Source: JBHBQE01 sp041776485 (GTDB taxonomy: Bacteria > Bacillota > Clostridia > Lachnospirales > Lachnospiraceae). From it: 64,000 bases of DNA. Shown piece after piece: positions 8,048 through 16,765 of this stretch (positions are counted from its first letter, which is position 1; each line of letters starts with the position of its first letter). The stretch is from NCBI GenBank assembly GCA_041776485.1, contig JBHBQE010000020.1, forward strand, positions 1 through 64,000. The letters run 5' to 3'. The position numbers and the translations under genes were made by a program. The notes below the pieces were generated by a model. It ran no database searches. It was not told the DNA's origin and saw only the letters and a program-made list of their open reading frames with translations.

Positions 8048-8766
8048 AGTACCAAACTCTCGTATGTATTTGAAATTATTTCCTGAACCTTGACAGAAAT
8101 ATTCTTTTTTGATTCAGGGCTTAATTTGTCGGTATAGATAGGCTCGCCTATGACAAGCAGGACTTTTTCTGGGGTAATCCTGGGGGCATGTGCTTCATAG
8201 GCATTGCATGTTCCCTTTATAGTAATGGGAATAATGGGACAGTTTGATTTGGTTGCAACCTTAAAACTGCCTCCCTTAAATTCATTAATTGCACAATCTT
8301 TGCTTCTTGTGCCCTCTGGAAAAATAAATACGGATGTATTTGTCTTGATATTTTCTATTGCAGACAAAATCACCTGCATACCGGCTCTGATATCTTCTCT
8401 ATCCAGAAATATGCACCCCATAAGTTTCATCCATGGTGCTAAAAATGGAATTTTAGAGATTTCCTTTTTTGCAATAAATCCAAAATCCATATTATCTTGA
8501 GCAAGGGTTATAATTGCGTCGAAATAACTTTGGTGATTGGCAACATACAAAACAGGAGTATTTAAAAGGTTTTCCTCACCAATAACCTGAAGCTTTAGCC
8601 CGGCAAAAAATACAACCCCTTTGGCTAAGCATCTGAGGGAATTTCTTGCAAGGTGCTCTGCTGTTTTTTTATTAAATTTACTGATTATCCATATTATCCC
8701 TAAAAAGGGTAAACCCAGGATCAAAAATAGAACAATAATTGTAAGGCATAATATTAAACGTATCAT
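8044..8766 (-). CDS. plsC: 1-acyl-sn-glycerol-3-phosphate acyltransferase
   Basis: Acylates lysophosphatidic acid to phosphatidic acid at the membrane. The 240-residue protein has an N-terminal hydrophobic segment (LILCLTIIVLFLILGLPFLG), the catalytic HX4D motif in NHQSYFD around residue 77, and the substrate motif FPEGTRSK around residue 150. Convergent with the XRE/TPR gene and divergent from mbl. No other lipid gene lies nearby; assignment rests on the PlsC motifs, and a related acyltransferase substrate is possible. Confidence 0.9.
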   Translation of the reverse strand: MIRLILCLTIIVLFLILGLPFLGIIWIISKFNKKTAEHLARNSLRCLAKGVVFFAGLKLQVIGEENLLNTPVLYVANHQSYFDAIITLAQDNMDFGFIAKKEISKIPFLAPWMKLMGCIFLDREDIRAGMQVILSAIENIKTNTSVFIFPEGTRSKDCAINEFKGGSFKVATKSNCPIIPITIKGTCNAYEAHAPRITPEKVLLVIGEPIYTDKLSPESKKNISVKVQEIISNTYESLVL

Positions 8767-8802
8767 TTTATCTATTATATAGGATATATAACCAAAAATC
8801 CA

Positions 8803-8830
8803 TTGAAAAAATTGGTAGAGTTGATATAAT
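8803..8830 (+). promoter_or_regulatory. Sigma-A type promoter for mbl/mreB
   Basis: TTGAAA (8803-8808), a 16-base spacer and a perfect TATAAT (8825-8830), about 40 bases before the start codon. Confidence 0.65.
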
Positions 8831-8871
8831 CTAATGTGGTGTTAATTTGGATTTGGAAGGAATTGCCGATT

Positions 8872-9876
8872 ATGATGAACGGAGCAGATATTGGAATAGA
8901 TTTAGGTACCGCCAGTATCCTTGTATATGTCAAGGGTAAGGGGGTAGTTTTAAAGGAGCCGTCAGTGGTTGCCTTTGATAGAAATACCAACAAAATTAAA
9001 GCGATAGGAGAGGATGCAAGGCTTATGCTGGGCAGAACTCCCGGAAATATTGTGGCTGTACGTCCTCTAAGGCAGGGGGTTATATCCGATTATACAGTTA
9101 CGGAAAAGATGATGAAATATTTTATCCAAAAGGCATTGCGTAAGAAAAGCTATAGGAAGCCTCGTATTTCGGTATGCATTCCCTCAGGCGCTACAGAAGT
9201 GGAAAAGAGAGCTGTAGAGGATGCAGCCTATGCAGCGGGTGCAAGGGGTGTATATATTATTGAGGAACCTATTGCAGCCGCTATAGGTGCAGGAATAGAC
9301 ATTTCAAAGCCCTGCGGAAATATGATAGTGGATATTGGCGGCGGTACTGCTGATATTGCAGTTATATCTCTGGGAACCTCTGTTGTAAGTACCTCTATAA
9401 AGATAGCCGGGGATGACTTCGATGAAGCGCTTATTCGCTATATGCGTAAAAAACATAACCTTTTAATAGGAGAGCGTACTGCTGAAGATATGAAGATTAA
9501 TATAGGCACCTGTTTTCCGTTGCCTGAACCTGTGGAGATGGATGTTAGAGGCAGAAATCTTGTAACGGGACTTCCTAAAACAGTTACCGTATCCTCTGAA
9601 GAAGCGGAGTCAGCCCTCAGGGAGCCCACTTCTCAGATAGTAGAAGCCGTTCACAGTGTCCTTGAGCGTACTCCTCCTGAGCTTGCTGCGGATGTGGCAG
9701 ACAGGGGAATTATACTTACCGGAGGTGGAGCCTTGCTTCGCGGATTAGAGGAGCTTATGGAGAAACTTACAGGTATCCATACCATGACGGCAGACGAGCC
9801 TATGACCTGTGTTGCAGTTGGAACCGGTAAATATGTGGAGTATTTATCCGGAGATACATCTATTTCCGCAGAATAG
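8872..9876 (+). CDS. Actin-like cell-shape protein, MreB/Mbl family
   Basis: Cytoskeletal ATPase that organises lateral wall synthesis. 334 residues from the ATG at 8872, chosen because GGAAGGA lies ten bases upstream; the frame is open to a GTG at 8836 but that adds residues foreign to the family. Actin-fold motifs: phosphate-1 GIDLGTASILVYVKGKG at the N terminus, phosphate-2 IVDIGGGTADIAVISLG near residue 155, and adenosine motif ILTGGGALLRGL near residue 285. In Bacillus subtilis mbl directly precedes flhO-flhP (flgF/flgG homologues); the same order here points to Mbl rather than the mreBCD copy. Confidence 0.9.
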   Translation: MMNGADIGIDLGTASILVYVKGKGVVLKEPSVVAFDRNTNKIKAIGEDARLMLGRTPGNIVAVRPLRQGVISDYTVTEKMMKYFIQKALRKKSYRKPRISVCIPSGATEVEKRAVEDAAYAAGARGVYIIEEPIAAAIGAGIDISKPCGNMIVDIGGGTADIAVISLGTSVVSTSIKIAGDDFDEALIRYMRKKHNLLIGERTAEDMKINIGTCFPLPEPVEMDVRGRNLVTGLPKTVTVSSEEAESALREPTSQIVEAVHSVLERTPPELAADVADRGIILTGGGALLRGLEELMEKLTGIHTMTADEPMTCVAVGTGKYVEYLSGDTSISAE

Positions 9877-9889
9877 TTTAAAAATAGCC

Positions 9890-9916
9890 TAAACTTATTA
9901 TTAAATTCTTCGATAT
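9890..9916 (+). promoter_or_regulatory. Sigma-28 type promoter upstream of flgF
   Basis: TAAA (9890-9893), exactly 15 bases, then TTCGATAT (9909-9916). Compared with the sigma-28/sigma-D consensus TAAA-N15-GCCGATAA it differs at the first two bases and the last of the -10 box. It lies between mbl and the first rod gene. Confidence 0.55.
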
Positions 9917-9952
9917 ATAGTATGAAGTGTATTTACATCTTAGGAGGGTTCC

Positions 9953-10753
9953 ATGGTAAAAGGCTTATATACAGCTTATACAGGCATGAGAAATGAGCAA
10001 CGGAGGCTCGATATCCTGACTAATAATCTGGCAAATGCCACAACTTCAGGATATAAAAAGGAAGGAACCACATCAGCAGCTTTTGAAAAGAAGCTGGCAA
10101 TCAAGATAAAAGACCAGTCGGAAATGGGAATATCAAGACCAATCGGCAATGTGAACCTGGGAGTAAAAATCGGAGAGGTATTTACTGATTTTTCTCAGGG
10201 TAGCTTTGAGGTGACCGATAGATCTGCAGATCTTGCAATAGCCGGAAACGGTTTCTTTGCCATAGAGTTTACCGATAAAAAGGGAAATACTTCTGTGAAG
10301 TATACCAGGGATGGCAGCTTTACCATAGATAAAGATGGTTATTTTCGCACAACCAACGGAGATTATCTGCTGAATAAACAGGCAGCCTTAAGCGGTGCTA
10401 CCGGAGCGGCTGCCCATGTTAGAGTGGATCCGCTGCGGGAGTTTACAGTGAGCCAGCAGGGCTTTATATTTCAGGGTGGTGCCAATATAGGTCAGGTGGG
10501 AACTGTAGATATTGATAATTATAATTACATTTCCAAATTTGGTGAAAATTATTATGAAATAATAAACGGCGGGAATGTAATCAATTCCAATGCGGAAATT
10601 GAGCAGGGGCTTTTAGAGGCCTCCAATGTTAATATCGTTGATGAAATGGTTTCTATGATTGCCATTCAAAGGGCATATGAAACAAATCAAAGAATGATTC
10701 AAACCGTTGATGAAACCCTGAACTGGTCAGTAAGCCAGGTGGGTAAGGTTTAA
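9953..10753 (+). CDS. flgF: Flagellar basal-body rod protein FlgF/FlhO
   Basis: Proximal rod component exported by the flagellar type III system. 266 residues with the N-terminal FlgBB rod signature (GLYTAYTGMRNEQRRLDILT then NNLANATTSGYK), a central LAIAGNGFFAIE segment typical of FlgE/F/G, and a C-terminal helix ending EMVSMIAIQRAYETNQRMIQ. An AGGAGG site precedes the start. It and the next gene are paralogues; position before FlgG favours FlgF (FlhO in Bacillus). Confidence 0.9.
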   Translation: MVKGLYTAYTGMRNEQRRLDILTNNLANATTSGYKKEGTTSAAFEKKLAIKIKDQSEMGISRPIGNVNLGVKIGEVFTDFSQGSFEVTDRSADLAIAGNGFFAIEFTDKKGNTSVKYTRDGSFTIDKDGYFRTTNGDYLLNKQAALSGATGAAAHVRVDPLREFTVSQQGFIFQGGANIGQVGTVDIDNYNYISKFGENYYEIINGGNVINSNAEIEQGLLEASNVNIVDEMVSMIAIQRAYETNQRMIQTVDETLNWSVSQVGKV

Positions 10754-10778
10754 TCCATATATCGGATAGGAGTATATT

Positions 10779-11600
10779 ATGGTAAGGTCGTTATGGTCAG
10801 CAGCTACAGGAATGAAATCCGAGCAAACTGCAGTAGATACAATAGCAAATAATATTGCAAATGTTAACACAACAGGATTTAAGGCACAGGATACTCAGTT
10901 TAAATCCCTTTTATATCAAACCCTGCAGGTGGAGACTACTTCAAGGAATGGAGAAACTACCCCGGGAAGTGCTCAGGTGGGATTGGGTGTCAGAGTTGCC
11001 TCTATAAACTCGGTATTCAGGCAGGGAGCGCAGCTTGCCAATGAGAATAACATGGCAATGTGTATCAATGGTGAGGGATTTTTCCAGGTAAGAGGAGCGG
11101 ATAACAATCTTTATTACACCAGAGATGGTAACTTTGGATGGACATTAAATGAGGCAGGAGGGAGAATCCTTACAAATCAAAATGGAAATCCGGTTATGGA
11201 TATTGCAGGAAACAGAATTACTCTTCCGGACGGTGTAGGTACTGCGGGTGTTTCCATATCCCAAACAGGACAGGTGGCATATCGCAATGCCGCAGGGGAT
11301 ACAGTGCTTACAGGACAGACGGTTTCCTTACACCAGTTTCCTAATAAGGTGGGATTAAAGAAGGTATCCTCTAACCTGTACCAGCAGACGGAAGCCTCTG
11401 GTGCTGCCATAAACGAGTTCACCACTAACCTTAATGTAACCAGAAGTACCATGGCACAGGGCTATTTAGAGGGATCAAATGTTAATCTTGCAGATGAAAT
11501 GGTAAACCTTATTATTTCACAAAGAGCTTATGAGCTTAATTCAAGGGCTATAACAACCTCAGATTCCATGCTTGATACTGCCAACAATCTTAAACGATAG
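10779..11600 (+). CDS. flgG: Flagellar basal-body rod protein FlgG/FlhP
   Basis: Distal rod protein, 273 residues. The N terminus MVRSLWSAATGMKSEQTAVD followed by IANNIANVNTTGFK is the classic FlgG pattern, the middle carries MCINGEGFFQV, and the C terminus has the conserved EGSNVNLADEMVNLIISQRA helix. The gap to flgF is 25 bases and a GGAG site precedes the ATG. FlgG would sit between FlgF and the hook in the axial structure; ring and hook genes are not in this window. Confidence 0.94.
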   Translation: MVRSLWSAATGMKSEQTAVDTIANNIANVNTTGFKAQDTQFKSLLYQTLQVETTSRNGETTPGSAQVGLGVRVASINSVFRQGAQLANENNMAMCINGEGFFQVRGADNNLYYTRDGNFGWTLNEAGGRILTNQNGNPVMDIAGNRITLPDGVGTAGVSISQTGQVAYRNAAGDTVLTGQTVSLHQFPNKVGLKKVSSNLYQQTEASGAAINEFTTNLNVTRSTMAQGYLEGSNVNLADEMVNLIISQRAYELNSRAITTSDSMLDTANNLKR

Positions 11601-11608
11601 GAAATGAT

Positions 11609-11998
11609 ATGGGTATTTCAGTTGGGAGTAGTGCTCCCTTTTTAAATAATATAACTGAACAGGCGAATAGTAGGAGAGCGGCAGAAAAGAGAGATAAAGT
11701 TAAGTCATCAATTAACAATTTATCTCAAAGCTCTACCGATAAAGAATTAACTGAGGCTGTAAAGTCCTTTGAACAGTATTTTGTAGAGCAGATTCTTAAG
11801 GAGGTTAAGAAGAACTCCAAGGTATTTTCCAAGGACAAGTCCACTGACGGACTTACCGACTATTATATGGATTTTGCCATAAGCAGTGTTGCCAAGGAAA
11901 TGGTTGAACAGTATGGTGGAAGTGTCACCAGGGATTTTGTTGCTCAAATGAAGCGGAATTATGGAATACCTGAGGAAAAGGAAGTGAAAAAGGTATAA
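11609..11998 (+). CDS. Rod-binding protein (FlgJ N-terminal domain type)
   Basis: 129 residues corresponding to the rod-capping half of FlgJ; the C-terminal muramidase domain of enterobacterial FlgJ is absent, as in many Gram-positive bacteria. The conserved core runs KSFEQYFVEQILKEVKKNSK through GLTDYYMDFAISSVAKEM. It begins eight bases after flgG and its stop codon is immediately followed by the recD2 start, so it is the third gene of the rod operon. A separate hydrolase would be needed for rod penetration of the wall and is not seen here. Confidence 0.85.
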   Translation: MGISVGSSAPFLNNITEQANSRRAAEKRDKVKSSINNLSQSSTDKELTEAVKSFEQYFVEQILKEVKKNSKVFSKDKSTDGLTDYYMDFAISSVAKEMVEQYGGSVTRDFVAQMKRNYGIPEEKEVKKV

Positions 11999-14200
11999 AT
12001 GTCTGAGGCTAGTAATGAGCATTGTGAGCTTACAGGCTTTGTTGAGCATATAATATACAGAAATGATGAAAATGGATATACAGTTTTAAGCTTAGACAGC
12101 GATATAACTGTTACCGGAATATTCCCCCAGATAAGCGAAGGTGAGAGCCTGCGTTTATGGGGGATATTTGTTTTTCACAGTGTTTATGGGGAGCAATTTA
12201 AATGTGAATCCTTTGAAATCATTACTCCTGAAAGTGAGGATGAGATACGGAGGTATTTGGCAAGCGGTGCTATCCCCGGAATAGGGGCAGGACTTGCAGG
12301 GCGGATTGTGGAGAAATTTCATGAAAGAACCTTTGAAATTATGGAATATGAGCCGGAAAGGCTTGCAGAGGTTCGTGGAATCAGTGAAAAAAAAGCAATA
12401 GCTATTGCTGATGTGTTTTTAGAGAAAACAAGGGATAGAGCAGCGATTCTATACCTTATGAAATACGGAATCAAAAATAATCTGGCGGTTAAAATATATA
12501 AATATTATGGCTCTAAGATTTATCAGGTTATAGAGAATAACCCCTATCGTATGGCTGAGGATATAAAAGGAGTCGGCTTTAAAATAGCTGATGATATAGC
12601 CAATAAAACAGGGATTAGATATGATCAGGAATATCGTACCAAAAGTGGAATATTATTTGTTTTAAATCAAAATTCTCTTATAGGACATACATATTTACCC
12701 TATGACAGCTTATTAAATCAGTGTAAAAACCTCTTAAACACAGAGAAATCCATAATTGAAGCCGCCCTTATGACATTATCCATAGAAAAGAAAATCATTA
12801 TAAGGGGAGAGAGAATTTATTTAAGCTATTTCTATAAAATGGAGGAGGGCTGTGCCTCTATGCTTTTAGGACTTAACATTCCCTTTCCTGAGGATAAAAA
12901 ATTCGCAGAAAGATTTAATACGGATTTGGATATTGAACAACGAAATGCAGTGTCTATTTCCGCCACCAATGGGGTTACTGTTTTAACGGGAGGACCGGGT
13001 ACAGGTAAAACCACAACTATTAAGGCAATGATAGAGTATTTTACAGGCATTGGCCTGGATATTGTCCTTTGTGCCCCCACAGGACGTGCAGCTAAAAGAA
13101 TGACCGAAAGTACAGGAGTGGAGGCTATGACGGTACACAGACTTTTAGAGGTAAAAAGAGGGGTGGACAATGACAGTGATAGCACAAATATTTTTCTGAG
13201 AGGTGAGGACTATCCTATAGAGACAGATGTAATAATTATTGATGAAGCTTCTATGATGGATATTATCCTTTTTTATCATTTGCTAAAGGCAATTCCCTTA
13301 GACACCAGGCTGATTCTGGTGGGGGACGCAAACCAGCTTCCAAGCGTTGGTCCAGGTAATGTATTAAGAGATATTATAAACAGTGAATGCTTTCCTGTGG
13401 TTAGATTGACCAAAATTTTCAGACAGGAAAAAAGAAGTGATATCGTTATCAATGCTCATAAAATACAAAATGATGAGGACATTGTATTATCCAATGAATC
13501 CTGCGATTTTTTCTTTTTAAAAAGAGAAACCTCTCAAAGCGTTATATCCACAGTTTTAACTCTTATTAAGAAAAAATTGCCGGCATATGTTGAGTCCTCA
13601 GAGGGGGAAATACAGGTGCTTACTCCCACCAGAAAGGGAAAGCTGGGGGTGGAAAGTCTGAATATAACCTTACAGGAATATTTGAATCCTAGAGACGGCA
13701 GCATAGAGGAGCAGGGCTTTGGTGACAGAATATTTCGAGTTAGAGATAAGGTAATGCAAACAAAGAATAATTATCAAATGCCCTGGCGGATTTTAGGTGA
13801 GCATGAGCATGTCATTGAGGAGGGAATAGGAGTTTTTAATGGAGATATAGGGATAATAAGGAATATAAACAGCTTTGCTAAGCTTATTACCGTAGAATTT
13901 GATGATGGAAGAGTAGTGGACTATCCCTTTAATCAGGCAGATGAACTTGAGCACGCTTTTGCATTAACTGTTCATAAATCTCAGGGGAGTGAATATCCGG
14001 CAATAGTTATCCCTCTGCTCAATGTACCGAGAATGCTTATGAACAGAAATCTAATTTATACTGCCATAACTAGGGCTAAAAAATGTGTTGTTATTGTGGG
14101 CGATGAAGAGATTTTTAAAGCTATGGTGAAAAATAATTCAATTCTCTACAGATATAGTGGATTTTGTGATGCTATTATATGGCAAAACCATAAAAGCTAG
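11999..14200 (+). CDS. recD2: ATP-dependent RecD-like DNA helicase RecD2
   Basis: A 5'-3' superfamily 1B helicase that acts without RecBC, implicated in fork maintenance and repair. 733 residues: N-terminal domain, helix-hairpin-helix elements (GIPGIGAGLAGRIVEKF about 95; DIKGVGFKIADDIANKTG about 195), Walker A GGPGTGKTTT about 330, Walker B VIIIDEASMMD about 410, and C-terminal motifs FALTVHKSQGSEYPAIV and IYTAITRAKK. The ATG directly follows the stop of the rod-binding gene with no gap, so it appears to be translated from the rod transcript. Confidence 0.93.
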   Translation: MSEASNEHCELTGFVEHIIYRNDENGYTVLSLDSDITVTGIFPQISEGESLRLWGIFVFHSVYGEQFKCESFEIITPESEDEIRRYLASGAIPGIGAGLAGRIVEKFHERTFEIMEYEPERLAEVRGISEKKAIAIADVFLEKTRDRAAILYLMKYGIKNNLAVKIYKYYGSKIYQVIENNPYRMAEDIKGVGFKIADDIANKTGIRYDQEYRTKSGILFVLNQNSLIGHTYLPYDSLLNQCKNLLNTEKSIIEAALMTLSIEKKIIIRGERIYLSYFYKMEEGCASMLLGLNIPFPEDKKFAERFNTDLDIEQRNAVSISATNGVTVLTGGPGTGKTTTIKAMIEYFTGIGLDIVLCAPTGRAAKRMTESTGVEAMTVHRLLEVKRGVDNDSDSTNIFLRGEDYPIETDVIIIDEASMMDIILFYHLLKAIPLDTRLILVGDANQLPSVGPGNVLRDIINSECFPVVRLTKIFRQEKRSDIVINAHKIQNDEDIVLSNESCDFFFLKRETSQSVISTVLTLIKKKLPAYVESSEGEIQVLTPTRKGKLGVESLNITLQEYLNPRDGSIEEQGFGDRIFRVRDKVMQTKNNYQMPWRILGEHEHVIEEGIGVFNGDIGIIRNINSFAKLITVEFDDGRVVDYPFNQADELEHAFALTVHKSQGSEYPAIVIPLLNVPRMLMNRNLIYTAITRAKKCVVIVGDEEIFKAMVKNNSILYRYSGFCDAIIWQNHKS

Positions 14201-15546
14201 GGTGTGAGAGTCGGCCTTTTTGTATCTCCTCCCTCCTTATGATTTTCCAAAAAATAATTCAGCTCAAAAAAGGACTTAGGGAAATCTAAGGATAGAATTC
14301 TTGCATATTCTCCATTGTAAATTTTATGAGAATTCTCCCAGGCTGTCTCAGATATGGAAATATCCTCGGGGGAATTTGAATCAGTAAGAATGTAATATGC
14401 CTGTCTTCCTGCCCTGTAACCTTGATCGTAGGGGTCGGTATAGGTGGTGCAAAGTACATTTTTACCCAGAGAGATATCATTTGAAACCGTGATAGCATTG
14501 TTACGGAAAGCAATCGCAGTGATGGTATTAGCCTTATCAGATAAGTCGCTGCCCTTAGGAATAAAAATAACATCACATTCTTTTGCAGCCGTGTCTATTA
14601 TATTATGAAAATCAGAGTCATATGTATCTTGCGAAGTATCACTGTTTAATTGGTTCTGTTCTTCAGACTCTGTTGTATCTTCAGATTCCATGTCCTCAGG
14701 AGATAGCCTGTTTTTATTTTTCTCCCAATTTGCCGATATTCTGGCGGCACGGGCACTTTCAGGTTCATTTATACCGTTTAACAGGGTGTTTTTCCCTATA
14801 GTCTCCACCTCCAGGTTATAACCCTCCTTAGAGGAGGCTGCAACCGGTGTGCGAGGGGTAATAATGTTTTGAACAATAGCATTAGATGAAGTGGAGGGGA
14901 GCCTTGCAGTTATTTCATATTCCTTCCATGGAATGCTTGCACTGGTCAACATTTCTTCTAAAAGCTCATTTTGATATATACTGTCCTTATCCTCAGTGGA
15001 ATAAATAAGTGCTACGCCATTAAGCTGTGGTGCGGCCTCTATCATTGTTGACAGAAGAAATTCCGTATTTGGCAGAGAAGAAACTCCTGTAAAACTTCTG
15101 GATACTTTTCCTTCAGGTGAGGTGTAAAGGTAGTTTGAGTAGTTAATTATATTTGCCATTACAATAGGAATATCTGAGGTGGCAATAAGTGCAGAGGAAA
15201 GAGATTCCTTTCCAATGGCAAATAGCACCTCGCTATTGTTTTTAATCAGCTTTTGATACTGCAGCTGAGATTCCTCCTCAGATACGGCGGAGGTTCTGGT
15301 GATGTCAAAGGCATAGTTGTTGACAGTGCCGTAATCAAGAAGTGCGTCAGTAAAGCCGTTAAAAATAGCCTCTGTATCTTCGTCGGGATTTGATATGCAA
15401 ACTCCTACCTGAAAGGTTATATACGGGTCGCCGGGTCTGTCAGCATCAGATCTGGGGGCCAGTATCACCCTATCCTTTGCATTCAGCAAAAGATAAGTTA
15501 AAGCCAGTATAAGTGATAGTGCTTGAAATAGTCGTTTTAAATCCAT
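14197..15546 (-). CDS. ABC-type substrate-binding-like protein (ABC_sub_bind family), membrane-anchored
   Basis: 449 residues. An N-terminal hydrophobic segment (FQALSLILALTYLLL) without a lipobox cysteine suggests a signal anchor. The body resembles the ABC substrate-binding (TrpX/DUF534-like) two-lobed fold: QVGVCISNPDEDTEAIFNGF at the start, LFAIGKESLSSAL, IPIVMANI, and later IDTAAKECDVIFIPKGSDLS and GYRAGRQAYYIL. A hydrophilic acidic insert (about residues 255-300, rich in Glu, Ser, Asp) interrupts the fold. No permease or ATPase gene is nearby, so ligand and transport role are unknown. It follows apbE by 35 bases on the same strand. Confidence 0.65.
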   Translation of the reverse strand: MDLKRLFQALSLILALTYLLLNAKDRVILAPRSDADRPGDPYITFQVGVCISNPDEDTEAIFNGFTDALLDYGTVNNYAFDITRTSAVSEEESQLQYQKLIKNNSEVLFAIGKESLSSALIATSDIPIVMANIINYSNYLYTSPEGKVSRSFTGVSSLPNTEFLLSTMIEAAPQLNGVALIYSTEDKDSIYQNELLEEMLTSASIPWKEYEITARLPSTSSNAIVQNIITPRTPVAASSKEGYNLEVETIGKNTLLNGINEPESARAARISANWEKNKNRLSPEDMESEDTTESEEQNQLNSDTSQDTYDSDFHNIIDTAAKECDVIFIPKGSDLSDKANTITAIAFRNNAITVSNDISLGKNVLCTTYTDPYDQGYRAGRQAYYILTDSNSPEDISISETAWENSHKIYNGEYARILSLDFPKSFFELNYFLENHKEGGDTKRPTLTP

Positions 15547-15581
15547 TCTTAAAATTATATTAAATTTGAGAAAAAAGTAAA

Positions 15582-16607
15582 CTAATCAATAATTGTAACG
15601 GGATATTGAGCATTGGAAAATTTATCTTTGATTCCATCTGTGATATATAATTCCTTATTATCTGTTAAAAGCACCATATCAAAATCAGGATTTTCTCTCC
15701 AAAGCTTTATAGCTCTTTCCAAGCCCATTACATAAACTGCAGTGGAAAGACCGTCTGCCATAGTGCTACTTTTACAAACTATACTCACAGAAGTTAAATC
15801 ATTGTTAGCCGGTTTTCCTGTATTTGGATCCATTATATGGTGATAGCTTTTTCCGTTTTCCTCAAAATACCTTTCATAGCCGCCGGAGGTAACAAGAGAG
15901 GTATCACTGAGGGATAAAACTACCATATACCCCTCTTTTTCAGGATCCTCTATGGCAATATTCCAGGGAAGATTATCTTTCCTAAGTCCCATTGCATATA
16001 CATTGCCGCCCAGATTAAGAAGTCCGTTGTTTACATCATTATTATGAAATATTTCTACCAGCTTATCTGCGGCATACCCCTTGGCAATTCCGCCAAAATC
16101 CATCATCATCCCCTTTTTAGTTAAGGTAAGCAGTCGGTTATCTTTATCATATTTTATATTGGAAATGTCAATAAGTGTAAGAGCCTCTTTTATTTCTGTA
16201 TCACCCGGAACTCGGTAATTTTTATCGGGGAAGCCCCAAATCCTCATTATAGGGTATATCGCCGGAGAAAAGGCATTATCTGTCATATTGTTAATTTCAA
16301 GGGCTTTATCCATAATATAGGCAGAATCAGGGGATAATTTACATGATCCGGTTTTATTTAGTTTTCCAATATCGCTGGTAGCAATGGTGACGGAAAGAGT
16401 TTTCTCCAGATTTTCTATTTCTGTCTTAGCTTCTTTCATGGCAGGCTTTGCATTTTTACCTATAACACTAATGCTCATTATCGTATCAAATGCAAAAAAA
16501 GTTTCTTTGACCTCCTGCTCATGTCTGCTGCAGGAAATCAAAGTTATCGGGATAAATATAACCAGGATTACATATACGGTTTTTATTGTAAATTTTAAAA
16601 TATTCAT
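15582..16607 (-). CDS. apbE: FAD:protein FMN transferase, lipoprotein
   Basis: Attaches FMN covalently to threonine of extracytoplasmic flavoproteins. 341 residues with a lipoprotein signal (hydrophobic TVYVILVIFIPITLISC, lipobox Cys about residue 26), then FFAFDTIMSISVIG, the central FGGIAKGYAADKL and NLGGNVYAMG motifs, TSGGYERYF, YHHIMDPNTGKP and the C-terminal STMADGLSTAVYVMG with the metal-binding Asp. All ApbE hallmarks are present. No RnfD/RnfG, Nqr or FMN-binding target gene lies in the window, so its substrate is elsewhere. Likely co-transcribed with the downstream binding-protein-like gene. Confidence 0.93.
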   Translation of the reverse strand: MNILKFTIKTVYVILVIFIPITLISCSRHEQEVKETFFAFDTIMSISVIGKNAKPAMKEAKTEIENLEKTLSVTIATSDIGKLNKTGSCKLSPDSAYIMDKALEINNMTDNAFSPAIYPIMRIWGFPDKNYRVPGDTEIKEALTLIDISNIKYDKDNRLLTLTKKGMMMDFGGIAKGYAADKLVEIFHNNDVNNGLLNLGGNVYAMGLRKDNLPWNIAIEDPEKEGYMVVLSLSDTSLVTSGGYERYFEENGKSYHHIMDPNTGKPANNDLTSVSIVCKSSTMADGLSTAVYVMGLERAIKLWRENPDFDMVLLTDNKELYITDGIKDKFSNAQYPVTIID

Positions 16608-16765
16608 ATAATGTAGCTTTATTGTTATTATTAAGTTGAATTCTGCTTTGAAGTATCATATATTAAAGTTATAAATAAATAAAGTATATGGCGGTAAATA
16701 AGAAGCCGTTTTATATATCTTATATGTTCTTGTAATTCGAAATCATTTACCAAAAGGGAAACATC

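Noticed and set aside
12832..13185. 117-codon minus-strand frame inside recD2
   Set aside because: Shadow of the Walker A region; no start signals or homology-like features.
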